Of a stretch of DNA of 64,000 nucleotides, positions 52,312-64,000 are shown piece after piece. Within the stretch, counting starts at the first letter, position 1; each line of letters begins with the position of its first letter. Below the pieces are notes generated by a model, which had not been told where the DNA came from, did not search any database, and saw only the letters and a program-made list of their open reading frames with translations. The position numbers and the translations under genes are program-made. Where the stretch lies: the NCBI GenBank assembly GCA_013398955.1, contig VWPU01011885.1, positions 1 through 64,000 on the forward strand, read 5' to 3'. The DNA comes from Callaeas wilsoni. Taxonomy: Eukaryota; Chordata; Aves; Passeriformes; Callaeidae.

Positions 52312-54066
52312 CACTGCATTGTAACTTGAAGATACAGAGCCATGGGTAGCTGATGAGGGCAGAAAAGATGAACTCTCATTTATTTTCTAGCATTAATTTT
52401 TGGTGCAGTGGTGTTCTTTGTGAGTCATGGTTTTGTATCTGGGCTGAAACTGCTGAAGGACAGGACAGCTGGAAGCCTCTGTGCTCAATAGCTGATGCAG
52501 AGAGTGAAAATCAGACAAACTATGTTAGGAAATATTCATGCTTTCAGATTACTGTCTGACTGAAAAGGATTCTTAATTTCTATCTTTGGCCACCTGCTAA
52601 TGTGGTATTTGGTCTTAAAAAATGTCATGAATATCATCTGAAAGGAATGGTTTATCTGTTTGTAGAGCACTCAGTATAATCATATTTAAAAGACTGTTTT
52701 AAATGTCTTTTTTCATAGTGTATGCAATAAGGGGACAATTAAAAGAATAACTGGTTTAGACAATAGTCTCTCCCTGTCTGAAAAATACATTAATGTGGAC
52801 CAGAAATCTACTTATATGGCCACATATCCCTTGCAGAAGAATAAAATGTACATCACCTCTTCATCCTGATATTATAGAGGGCATGCTAGGGACCAGAGCA
52901 GCCGCTGAGGACAATTCACAAGGGTTCTGAATCCTAATGTTTTCATCCAGACCTAAGATTAGGAGATGCAAAAGGTGGCAGGCTGTTGTCACTCACTAGA
53001 TATCCATTGGCTCTGACATTATGATTTAGTCATTGAAACTTTAATTTTGAACAGAACACTATGAAACTTCAGAAAAAAATCCCAACACTTAGGAAAAAAG
53101 AGGTACCAGCTGTTCAAGCAGTGATCAACTTCAAACCACAGACATTTAAAAAAAAGTAATATAAACAGCTTAAAATTCGAACTGTTCTTCTGCCAAGGTG
53201 CAAGCTGCAAACTTTAATAGTTATTATGTAATTTGTAGATGTTCTCATGGGCGTAGGAAAAAATTGGCACAAATGCTTTTGCAATTGTGTCACACAATCA
53301 GCATTGTTCACTGACCCCCAAATTTATATTTTCGTCTCTCTTATAATTTGCTGTTCTGTAGCATATGTGCTGCAGAAAGCTTGGTTACTAACTGCCTGCT
53401 GTCTGCAATCTGTGCTTCCTTAAATGTATTTGCTTGGTATTGAGGCAGGCTGCAAATGTGCCACTCAATTACACAGCAACCCAACAACCGGCAGCACACA
53501 TGGATGTTGTTGTGCTAATGTTGCATAGCATGGAACTAGCTCCTAAACGTCATTCTGCATGTGACACATTAAAGTATTTGACAATATTGTTTTAAAGTGT
53601 ACTCAGGGACAAATAGTCCAATTTTCCCCAGAGACCACAAAGGAAACCACAGATCTCCACATGATGCACCCTTTTGCCAAACCATGCTTTAATACAGCCA
53701 AATGAGACAAACTTTTGTTTACAAGGATGTTGTATGATTGAGCAATCATCATGTTTGCACTTTACTGTATTTTTATTCTTGTAGTAAGTGGTCTAGTCCT
53801 AAATAACCTAGGACATGAAAAAGCTTTTTAAGTACCTTCTCCTGAATGGCAATTTCTCTTCGTCATTCTGCTAAATGGAGGATTTGTTTGTTTCTGTCTA
53901 AATGTGCATATGCACTTGGTTTCAAACCTTGGGTTAGATAATCTTTTTTTTAATCAAGCCATTTTTCTGATTTATCATGTTCGTTACACGAAATGCATTA
54001 AGCACATTCATCTGTGGATGATTTTTCACAGTCTGAGTGTGCAGCATACCTGGGGGTGGGCACAAT

Positions 54067-55211
54067 TGTATTGGGTTTGTGTGGCCAGGTTTAGGTAGCA
54101 GAAGGTTCCGGGGTGGCTCTGTGAGAAGTGTTAGAAGGTTCCCTCATATCCAACAGAGCCAGTGCCAGGCGGACCCACCACTGGCCAGGGCCAGGGCCAT
54201 TAGCAAGGGTGGTAGCACCTTCAGGACAACATAGTTAAGAAGGAGAGAAAAAAAAATCCTGTGCAACAGCAGCTAGAACAGAAAAGTGAGAATATATGAG
54301 AAAAACGGCCCTTCAGACACCTGAGACAGTGGAGGAAGGGGAGGAGGTGCTCCAGCTGCTGGAGCTGAGATTCCCCTGCAGACCATAGTGAAGACCCTGG
54401 TGAGTCAGGCTGCCCCTCTGCAGCCCATGGAGAGCCACAGGGGAGACCAGATCTCCCTGCAGGTCCTGGCAGACCCCATGCCAGAGCAGGCAGATGCCTG
54501 AAGGAGGCTGTGACTCTGTGGGCAGCCCATGCAAGAGCAGGCTCCTGTTAGGACCTGTGGCCCCATGGAGAGAGGAGTCCATGCTTGAGCAGGTTTGCTG
54601 CCAGGACCTGTGACCCTTCAGGGGACTCACACCGGAGCAGTCTGTTCCTGAAGGACTGACTCTGTGGAAGGGACCCTCGCTGGAGAAGTTTGTGAGAACT
54701 GCAGCCCATGGGAAGGACTCACATTGGAGAACTTCATGAAGGACTGTCCCCTGTGGGAGGGACTCCATGCTGGAGCAGGGCAGCAGTTGTGAAGAGTCCT
54801 CCCCATGAGGAGGAAAGAGCAGCAGAGATAATGTGTGATGAACTGACCACAACTCCCATTTCCCTCCCCCCTGTCCTACTTGCAGGGAGGAGGGAGAGAA
54901 TCCGGGTGCAAAGCTGAGCCTGGGAAGAAAGGAAGGATGGAGGGAAAATGTGGGGTTTAGGATTTGGGGTTTTGCTCATTTTCCTCCTCTGATTTGGATT
55001 GGCAATACACTAAATTAATTCCCCAAGCCAAGTCTGTTTTCCCTGGACAGACTGAGGAAAACAGACTTGTTTGGTGAGTGATCTCTCCTTGTCTTTATCC
55101 CTACTCAAGAGCCTTTCATTCTATTTTCCCTCCCTTGTCCAGCTGAGGAGGGGTGAGATAGAGTGACTTTGGTGGGCACCTGGTGACCAGCCAGGGTTCA
55201 CTCACCAAACA
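54067..55211 (+). mobile_element. Long ERVL-type solo LTR, + orientation
   Basis: About 1.15 kb. It starts tgtattgggtttgtgtggcc and continues with ctgtgagaagtgttagaagg, cagtgccaggcggacccacc, and aggacaacatagttaagaagg. A GC-rich body of imperfect repeats follows (ggagcaggg, ggactcac, ctgcaggtcctg; about 54400-54800), then gatgaactgaccacaactccc, gatttggattggcaatacact, gagtgatctctccttgtcttt, gtccagctgaggagggg, and an end gggcacctggtgaccagcc.agggttcactcacc. This is the order of a known abundant songbird LTR. Its 3' end type is shared with the inverted copies at 10197 and 47766. No target duplication is evident. The long open frame on the opposite strand (54313-54852) is a shadow of this repeat body. 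Confidence 0.85.
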
Positions 55212-57137
55212 GCGACGTCTAAATATTTTTGTCACTAATGAAAACCCTTCTAAACACTTACATTACCTTTAATACCAGAGAACTTTAAAATAACTCGAAC
55301 TAATAAAATGAACGTATTAATTTTGAGAGTTCTGGAGCAATCTGTGAGGAGCTGGATATAAAGAAGAGCTCAAAATAATTTTCAGAGAAGATTTTCAGAA
55401 TTGTTTCTATTTCATTTTTCTATTTTTATTATTAGAAGATGAATCGTAATTGATAAAAATGTGAAATTATACAGTGCCAAAATATTAATTTGATGGTAAG
55501 GGATATTTATACACTATCACATTATGACAGTTTCTAGCTACTTAGCATATTAACAGTATATTTTCATAATGTTCAGTGTTAGAGAAATGTTGAAACTGCT
55601 AGAAAAACAATACCGCTTGCACAATTTCTTTCCCTTACAGATGCAAAATGTTCATGAATAATTTGAATGCAATTCAGTTCTGAGATTTCTGTCTGAATCA
55701 ACTCTACATTTCCCTCCAGGACAAAAATGCACTCATAAACTTGTAACTGATATCTTAACCTGAAGGCAGAGAAAATATTTCATCTTTGGAGCACAGTATA
55801 GAAAAAAACACAGAGTATTACAAGACACAGTTTGTATCAAATCACAAGATTAAATTTTAACATATAAACAGATATGTATCTGGCATGGATATTTTTATTG
55901 CAAAATAATGGACTTACCTTACAAATTGATTTATAAAACAGTATTCTATAGCTTTCTATGGATAGTCCTTTTGTGCCTCCAGTTATTTTACAGATAGTGC
56001 ACATAAAATACTGTATTTATTTTAAATATCAAAGTCTCAAGTTAACTCTTTGTCTTTATATCAATCATTTAATTCTATCTTGCAGCCTTGGCATAGCTTA
56101 AAATTCAATAGGATTAGACTAATTTTACATTTATGATATTCCTCTCATCTGCTTTAATTTACAGAAAAGAATCTTTATTAAAGGAAAACCTGAATCTACT
56201 GAATTAATAAATAAGTCAGCTATTCAGTCAGTCTGGTTTCTTAATTGCAGTGACTGAAAATCTAATTTTTATAGTGTCCCCAGGTAATTAATACAAAACT
56301 TAACTCTTCTTGGCATACAGTCCTTGCTTAAATTACAAATAAAATGAGCTTAGCTGTCTCATTCTTAGCAGAACAAAACCTCTATCACAGCGTAACACCC
56401 TTCTCTTGCAAAATCCTTTGTGAGCTTCTGACAGAAATATCAGACATTGCAGGGAAATAAGGTGACATTGCAGGGAAAGGAGTCAAAAGATAAAGACATT
56501 TACACATCTATATGTTTCTAAGTTGCAGAGATGCAACTATGTGCTGTGTTTATCCTCACAGAATAAAGAAGAGATGAAGGTGGGGAGAGTGCTGGGCCAC
56601 AGAGCATCTCTGCCCTCCGGACTCCTGAAATAGGCAGTGGCACCCCAGCAGGACTCGTCCACAACAATGTCAACGTCCACGCACTGATTTCTCGTTTTGA
56701 TGTGTTCATTCCCAGCTGGATACCCAAGGCACAGTTTCATGACACAAAAAAAGCACAGGAAGTAGCTATGGATATGCCTGCGCTAGTGCCTTCAATACGG
56801 ACATCACCTGCTTTGTGTACATATTTCCAGGGGCAGACAGCCTTGTTAATTATACAAATGGTCCAGTTCTGATCATCTGTTATCATCACTGTTCACAATA
56901 TAAACACAGAATGCTTCAGCCTTACAGTATGCAACATTAGCACGTGTGCACTCTTAGTGCCATCTTACTCCTGCTTGGGGAGCATTTGGGAGGGAAACTG
57001 CCTAAAGACTGTGTACATGCTGGGCATGCTTCATCCATGATCCACAGGAGCAGGTGCAGAGCAGTTCTATGGCGGATCCATTCCATTAACTAGTGTATTA
57101 TGCACGTGCATGCTGACATTCAAGCAGGAGTGAGGTA
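55212..57137. other. Intergenic, no gene supported
   Basis: AT-rich DNA. The segment 56537-56890 has two adjoining open frames on the minus strand that could be a broken exon but are not recognised. Confidence 0.45.
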
Positions 57138-57426
57138 GAGGTCAGTCTCTTTTCCGAGGCAACAAGTGACAGGACTACACTAAACGGCCTCAAGTTGTGT
57201 CAGGGAGGCTTAGATTAGATATTAGAAAAAATCTTTTCACTGAAAGAGTGGTCAGGCATTGGAAGAGGCTGCGAATGCAAGTGGTGGAATCATCATCCCT
57301 GGAAGGGTCTAAAAGGCAGGTGGATGAGGAACTTGAGAATACAGTTCACTGGTGAACATGGTGGTGCTGGATTAATGTTTGAACTTGAGGATCTTGGTGG
57401 TCTTTCCAACATTAATTCTATGTGTC
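57138..57426 (+). mobile_element. CR1 3' end fragment, + orientation
   Basis: Shows the CR1 order: gaggcaacaagtgacaggac, ggaggcttagattagatatt, gaaaaaatcttttcactg, ggtcaggcattggaagagg, ctggaagggtctaaaaggc, gtgctggattaatg, and the end gtctttccaacattaattctatg. Confidence 0.88.
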
Positions 57427-60400
57427 TAGGAGTCCAGAGCTCAAAGCATATCATTACCATGGTGCCATTCCTTTAATACAATCTACATGTAAGGGTCATA
57501 AAATCCAGTATTACTTCTTTGTGTGAATGCAAACAAAACAAGTCCAAATGCTACAATAATAATATTTTAACCTCCTCTTTCACAGCAAATGCATTAAAAT
57601 CCACGATTCAGAACTCACAGTTGCTGAGCTAAAAAATAAGAACTTCTTTTCTGAGGTTTTTCTCATGTATTTTCTGTGAACAGATAGTTACAGATAAACA
57701 CATATCGTCTCAGAACATGAGTCTTGTCAAGGAAGGATCAGGAATATGAATCACATTCCTAGCAGATTGTAATTTGTATGAAATGTATCAATGAGCAGTG
57801 CATTCACATCATGTCTCTGCATGCCAGAACGCTTGCATTCTCCATGACAGAATACAATTTTTCCCATCAGTAAGTCAAAAGCTGGAGCTACTCAGCATTA
57901 AATCATTTGAAGTCAGACATCTATTAACACATTTAGAGACATGGGCAAACATTTCCAATGCATTGTGATAGCTAGCAGATAATTTACTCCTAGTATCTCT
58001 TCAAAGGTGGTGATACAGATAAAAACTGAACCCACAAATAAGCTAAGGAATACAACAACAGCATCTTAAAGTGAAAATTTTGATTTAATACCCAAGTAAA
58101 TGTGTAAACATGAAACAAATTTTTAACTTTTTGTGCCATGGTAGTTTCATGGAATTCAATGTACAGAAATAATATTGGAAGTAAAAAATTAATCTATATC
58201 TTTTTAGCTAAATAAACTAGCAGCATTGTATATAAAAGTTGCATTTGTGATTGAAATAATGGTTTTCATATTTCAGCTTCATAACTCATCTACTTATGTC
58301 ACACTATGTTAAATTTGTTTTCTTTTAAAACTTATTGTAGGCTATATGATGATTTCATTTAAATACTAGTGATGATGTTGATGATCATGATGATGATCAC
58401 GAGGACAGAAATGATAATGATGATGACAAGAATATAATGTCTTTCTTGGGTCTTAGTATTTGTTACTACATTGATTGTCTTAAAAAATGGTCACTGGCAT
58501 GTAAGGAGATGTCTTTCTAGTTATATCCACCTCCCCAGCCATAATTTCCAGAGATCTTCAACTTCAAATGTTTTTGTTTGGCATTTTTTTCAAACTTCTT
58601 CCCCAGATGGTAATGAAATGTTTCCTCCACAAAGTCCTACTGATTCCCATGTTGCTAACTCAGAATTCAGGAGATTTGTTGCTAAAATCTGGGTAACACA
58701 CAATTTTAACAATTTTTTGTATACTGAAATGGATGCAAGAAACACAAATCCAAAAATCTGAAGATCTTTCAAAGTGTGAGTCATGATACAGAAAAGCTCT
58801 TGATGAAGACAATAGCACTCGAATAGGTTTGCACTGCATTTCTAGGACAATGTTTGGATGGAAAGGCAAGGAGCCTTTGCTTAGAGTTTCATCACCCCCA
58901 AAGTTCATTACGGACATGGATGATATACATCAGTTAAATTAGCTGCTACGACCTACCAGCGGAAAGCGTATGCTTTGGTCTGCTGCACTGGCAAAAAAAG
59001 AAGCACGAGGGAAGGGTATGGCTACTCAGTTTCACTCAAAGTCTATTTTTTCTTTTGCTCCTAAAGAGTGAAGTGCAAATTAATAAAAATTTTATGGAAG
59101 ACTTGTAAAAAGGCCCAGAATCTGCCCCCTTAATGCAATGACCTTCAGAAACTCCTCAAGTGGCAATAGCAGGAGCATCATATACTCCTGCATAAACCCA
59201 GGGAAAAGACACAGCTTCCATCCTTTGTGTCAGAGAAGCAAAGTGAAGACAACCTTGGCTACCTTAGCAAGAGATTAAGGGAGGTAGAGTTTGGGAAATA
59301 TATTGCAGATCATGATGCTCTGCCTGGGACCAGGAGAGCAGAGAGGGACCTGCTGCTGACACACTGAAAGGCTGAAGAGGTAGGATTTGGAATGGCAGTC
59401 AGAGTTTTGATCTGGTAGGATAGATTACATCACTTTTTATCTCTGATTTTCTAACAGCATGATTTCCTTTCAATTCAAATCTGTATGGATCAGCTATGGA
59501 TCATCATAAACAGATCATCGGTAGAGAATAAATTATTTGTGGCTGCATTACTGCAAGTAAGGCAGTTCCCATTTGAACTGTTTGCAATCCTGTTTTGCTG
59601 CTGTATGAACAATCTGTTTCATAATCATGGATGTTTCCTGTAGATAGCCAGGGCATTCAGGCCCAAATCTCTACATTATGAAGTCAGAAAACAACTTCCT
59701 TTTTTTTTTTTTCTTCCCACTCTAAGGAATCCAACCCAAATGGAATTTGCCTTAAAGAACTGAGTAGCTGGGTCATCCTGCTCTGCCTTTGTCAGTTCAT
59801 GATACCCTTAAGCCTAAAGTAGCTAACATTCACAACTTCTTGAGGATACTTTTGTCCTGGTCATGTGTCTGACAATTGTAGACAAAACAGCCACGTCTGC
59901 CTCACAGAATAAACCATGCCAGTTCCAACCTGGGTCTCCTCATCACTCTGCCAGTATTCACCCAACAACACAGGAGCGGTTTATTTGACTCGATAACCGG
60001 TTCCTCTTGTCAGAACGAAATGATCGAGGTGAAATTGTCAGGACATTAGGTTGGCACCACCTTTAAAATTTTTTCAGCATTATTTAATTGCAAGATCAAA
60101 AAGATTATCACACAACACCTCTATCTTCAGTATTCATCATTTACAAGAATGTGAACTGGGGCTGGCTATGAAAATACAGAAGCAGTTCTATAGAATTAAA
60201 GAATTATCAAAATATACTGTTACGAATGCAAAACACGTTGGGATTTTCTTTTCATTCTACTAGGGGTTTTTTTGTAGTTTCTTTTTTATGTAATAAATCT
60301 AGACAGAATAGATAGATTACATTGTCTTTGATTCTTCTTATCTGTACTGCAAAATATAAACCACTAATTTTTAAGTAAGAATCTAATTCCTTTTAGTGAA

Positions 60401-63400
60401 CTGTGCCTGTCCCAAGTAGTAACAAAACCATGGAAATTAAAAGAAAATCCCCACCCAGATAACCAGAAACCATATCACAGTGCCAGCATCAACAACACAG
60501 TCATTCATCTCAAGACTGGGAACACTAGGTATTTTTCTACTCAGAATTTATTTGTGTGAGAAAACAGAATCTAGGCTTTGCTGAGAAAGGCTTTCATCTG
60601 ATAATTGGATTTTTTCATTTTTATGGGCTTCCAAAGTGCCCCTGGGGACCCATACGTTTGAATTACTGATTCTCCCATACGGATTAAACACCCTGGCCAG
60701 ACTACAGTGTTGTGCCAAAGTCAACCTTCTCTCCTAATGAGATACTGCAATACCTGCTGGAAATCGAAGTGCAGTGAATTGAAAAAGATATAGTCCAGAT
60801 GAAGACTCAAAATATAAAGTAAAATAAGGGCATGAGATGTTCAAACTACAACTTCCAAGAACACTGATGGCTAAATTTACAAAGAATTTACAAAGAAAAA
60901 AAATTTATTTTACTTTTAAATGTCTTTTTTTTTTTTTAAGAAATAGGAGAAGTCCTGTAAGTGGCACTTTATCAGGATTTAAAAACAAACAAACAAAAAA
61001 AATTACCTAGATGATTTTCTCATCCTTTGAAAATGAGTTTTGATTGAAAAAACTGGACCTGAACCGAACTCCCCACTGCCACTGTTTGTCAGCACTACCC
61101 ATGAGGTAGGCAGGGCAGGGCATGTGGGATAAGGATGTACATCTGGAAAACACAGCCCAGTTCATTTTGCTAAGAGAAAAAGCAGGAATACCCGTGTTCA
61201 AGACTAAAACTAAAAGTATCCATAGCCTGTAGTTTGCACCGTAGTAACAGTAACCTTTTTCTTTTTAAGAGCAGGACTGATGTCAGGGGAAAGAAAATGA
61301 AAAAAATCAGAAAGGAAGCACTTGAGAGACAAAAATATACGTGTTTTGAACATTACAGACAGTGAACAATCAGCATTGAACTTAAGAAGTTCAGATATTT
61401 CATTCAATACATGATCAAAATATCTGAGATACATACAGTTAACACTGCTCTCAGACTTTTAATGAACACATTGACCTACTGTTATTTGCAAAATCCAGCT
61501 CCACCAAATTATTTATAGAGCCAGTAACAAATATATCAGCAATGCAGAAATATAAGTAGTAGAAGTAATACTTTCAAACTTCTATCAGAGGTCGGATCAG
61601 GTGGTGTCAAATGGCACAGCTCCACTGTGGTGTCTGAGCAGAACTGTGACTGCCATCGGTTCTGGATCTGGATGACTCTTTGCACACAATCTGAATGCCT
61701 GTTTTCCTTGCAAATTAATGCCTTTTGAGGAGTTTTGCTGTCAGTACAGTAGTACAGTGACACAGGTGATTCCTTGCAGCATTTCTGTTTACAGTTCCTT
61801 TCAAGTCTGCATATTATTCTGTGTAGCTAACTACAATCAAACAAAGTGGAAAAACTAAAAATCCCACCATTAACTATTGGATTAAGTCATAAGGGAGAAC
61901 TTCACTGATAGCTAACTGACTGAAAGTCTTAGAAAGTCAGTGAGTGGCTGTATCAATATTCTATCAATAGTATGGATTGTATCTTGATATTCTTACCCTA
62001 GATAAGGACACTCACTTGAGTTACAGATTTGCTCTAACAGGGAATTTTTTTGTGGGGAAGAATTACTAACTACTAATTAAAGGGAGGGGGGAAAAACCAG
62101 CAAGAAAAACTATCAGTTGTAATTATAGTAAGAGACTTCATACAAACTCTTCCCATTCCTGTCTGGCTCTGGTACTACTTTCACCCACCTTCTTCCTCTT
62201 CCTAACAGCCAGAGACCTGTTCTTCTTGTCAGCTGGGCCAGGACACAAGCTTTTCCCATCATATAGAACAGCAATATTTGCTTCTTGCCCTTATCTGGTC
62301 TAACTATACAGGGAAGAGAAATCACAGAATATGCAATCATATCAACACAGATTAACCTGAAGTGTAACTATTCACTGTACAGCAGAATTTCTCACAATGT
62401 GATCAGTATTTAGTTTAAATCAGTATTTCTTTGACTACAATTTAAAGACTATTAAAACTCCACAATTTCATCACTTTTTTAATGATATTTGAGACTGCTA
62501 GCACTCAGAAAACTGAAATGTGATGAAACACAGTATAATGTAGACAGATTATATGTCACCAGATGTAAGTGCCACAAAGAATCCCTGGGATTGCAGCTCC
62601 ATTCTCACCTGAAAGAGCCTTGCTGATATTCCTTCCATATTCTTCTGATCAGATTGCAAACATTGAAAGGAAATAAATAGCTACCTGCATATAACACCCA
62701 CAAACCAGCAACCAAATGGCATTTTGAGATAAAGACATGCAGATTTATTTTTACAGCAAAGAGAAATATTTGAATTTGAGCCCGAAGGGGTACTAAGGAA
62801 TAGAATAATAATTGGTTCTCTGCCAATAAATAGCATGCTAGAACAAATGGGTCTGAATGCCAAATAAAAGTGTACACTCTTAGCACCCACTTTTATTTAG
62901 CGTATGTATGTGTGTGTATGGGGTGTGTGTAGGTGTCCAGTTAACTGCTTCACCATCAGGAAATGCATAGAAAATCAAATCCCATGGTATGAAGTCAAAA
63001 AACCTGAACTGCTGCTATGCTGCTGCTACCTGTGATCCACAATGGAATTTGAAACTGAAGTAGGGGTTCGATGTCACGAGCACACCAAATTCTTTTATTT
63101 TTTTTAAAATTATATTAAGCTGCTTGGCATTTTATAAATGTACATAAAGAGTTAATTTAAACCAGGTGCTAGTAAGAGCTGGCAAAAGCTTTTTCTGACT
63201 TTGTGCTGCCTTTTCAAAGTTTGTCACTGTCCCCCAGTCACACCTGAATGATGAACAATTCATGGCTGACTCTGAAAACATATATAAGTTTAATTATGCC
63301 AGGTTCCTTTTCAATTATGTTTCAATTTGTTGGACCAGGTAGTTGTAAAATTTAACTACATAGAAATCCAGAATCACAGATGGGGAAGTATTTTGGGACA

Positions 63401-63663
63401 CAAAATATCTAAGATACTTTTATGTATCTCTGTCAGTCTTTCTTGGAATTTATTCTGATAAGACAGTGGTGATTGAAGCACTGAGTCAGGCTTGCACAAC
63501 ACAGAAACTTCCTGTATATGCTACAGAACTGCAGAGAAATATATTTTTACAACAAAAAAAAATTTTTCAGCTTCCTTATCCACAAAATAAAAGATGGTGG
63601 TAAAATATCAATACGTCTTATGAATAGAGGGAATGTAACCAAACAATAAAAAGCTCTCAGCAT
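57427..63663. other. Intergenic and receptor 3' UTR, no other gene seen
   Basis: AT-rich unique sequence. It includes an imperfect (GAT)n run at about 58372-58434, T-rich runs at 59700 and 60925, and a (TG)-rich run at about 62900-62930. On the minus strand, possible AATAAA signals for the receptor transcript lie at about 63094-63099 and 62892-62897. These are candidates only. Confidence 0.45.
58372..58434. repeat. Imperfect (GAT)n repeat
   Basis: Runs of gatgat mixed with gttgatgatcatgatgatgatcacg and gataatgatgatgac over about 60 bases. Confidence 0.8.
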
Positions 63664-63863
63664 TTATGCAGAAGTACTGTTTTCCTCAGGGTCTCTGTCT
63701 ATGAGATGAATGCTCCCCGTGAACACGGATTCCTCTTGAGCCGAGGTATTCTCCAGCTGCTTATTTGTGCAATATGGAATCTGGCCACAGAAATACATGT
63801 AAATCCATGGGTTGGTGCAACTATTTAGATTGCCAAGGAGCATTATAATGGTGAATGCCGAAC
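63664..63863 (-). CDS. AVPR2: Vasotocin/vasopressin receptor, V2 type: last coding exon (partial gene)
   Basis: On the minus strand the exon follows the acceptor cattctag (a phase 1 junction: two bases complete a codon begun upstream). It encodes about 66 residues and ends TAA. SAFTIIMLLGNLNSCTNPWIYMYF is TM7 of the vasopressin/oxytocin receptor family (written here only as its parts NSCTNPWIY and the NPxxY core NPWIY). The T in NSCT is seen in V2 receptors, whereas V1a, V1b and oxytocin receptors have C. The cytoplasmic tail has about 42 residues, ends in STSA, and has single separated Cys residues where V2 receptors usually have a CC pair. The family has an intron just before TM7, as here. 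The product should bind vasotocin at the cell surface and signal through Gs if truly V2 type; this is inferred. TM1-6 lie beyond 64000. It could instead be named the avian VT1 receptor. Confidence 0.8.
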
Positions 63864-64000
63864 CTAGAATGAAACAATTAAAGGAATAAGAGACTAAATA
63901 AAACACTCTCACAAATAAGTTACAATTTCACAGTCTGCTGCTTTCTGCTGTATCTAGTCATATATTAAAGCTAATCTAATAGTAGGAAATTCCCATTTCA
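63864..64000 (-). other. Receptor intron (partial)
   Basis: Sequence upstream of the acceptor on the minus strand. The open frame extending into it is read-through. The branch and pyrimidine region (ttccttta, attgtttc) is modest but usable. Confidence 0.7.

Larger units (their letters stand above)
50596..54066. other. Intergenic, no gene seen; contains repeat with N
   Basis: AT-rich unique sequence. It includes a 43-bp direct repeat (51189-51231 and 51522-51564), an undetermined base at 51232 and a 22-bp palindrome at 52290-52311. No gene was recognised. Confidence 0.5.

Noticed and set aside
54313..54852. 179-codon minus-strand frame, one of the longest in the window
   Set aside because: It lies wholly inside a solo LTR and runs opposite to it; the internal repeats and GC content keep it open.
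1..64000. tRNA, rRNA or known small RNA genes
   Set aside because: No tRNA-type internal promoter pair with a foldable cloverleaf and no rRNA-like sequence was noticed; short hairpin RNAs cannot be excluded by eye.

Overview
The window looks like bird nuclear DNA, probably a songbird or a close relative. It holds one complete intron-containing vertebrate gene and the last exon of a second, about 55 kb apart. The ground between them carries repeat types typical of bird genomes: several CR1 LINE fragments and solo ERV LTRs of the ERVL kind that are abundant in songbirds. Nothing prokaryotic is present (no operons, CRISPR arrays or insertion sequences), and no tRNA or rRNA gene was recognised.

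Left end (1-8.4 kb): THAP5 on the + strand in three coding exons (35-117, 3517-3706, 7195-8133). The exons join in frame to a 403-residue protein with an N-terminal THAP zinc finger, an EHSY HCF-1-binding motif and a C-terminal coiled coil. Intron 2 carries a G/T-rich tract and an A/C-rich tract that are roughly complementary to each other.

Middle (8.4-63.6 kb): no protein-coding gene that I can support. Recognisable pieces are ERVL-type LTRs at about 10.2-10.8, 11.8-12.0, 16.2-16.8, 47.8-48.3 and 54.1-55.2 kb; another LTR type at about 12.3-12.65 kb; and possible LTRs at 31.7-32.1 and 39.2-39.6 kb. CR1 pieces lie at 27.2-29.3 kb (minus strand, remains of ORF1 esterase and ORF2 endonuclease/reverse transcriptase), 38.8-39.0, 46.4-47.0, 48.85-48.95, 50.5-50.6 and 57.1-57.4 kb. 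A C-rich minisatellite at 12.7-13.0 kb contains a 110-base assembly gap. A single N at 51,232 sits at the edge of a 43-bp repeated segment.

Right end (63.66-63.86 kb): the last coding exon, minus strand, of a vasopressin/vasotocin-family G-protein-coupled receptor of V2 type (TM7 plus cytoplasmic tail). The rest lies beyond the window. THAP5 and the receptor point towards each other. They have no evident functional link, and their adjacency is mainly of interest for synteny. No new biological system was found; the most useful leads are this adjacency, the intron 2 tract pair, comparisons between LTR copies, and likely assembly trouble spots.
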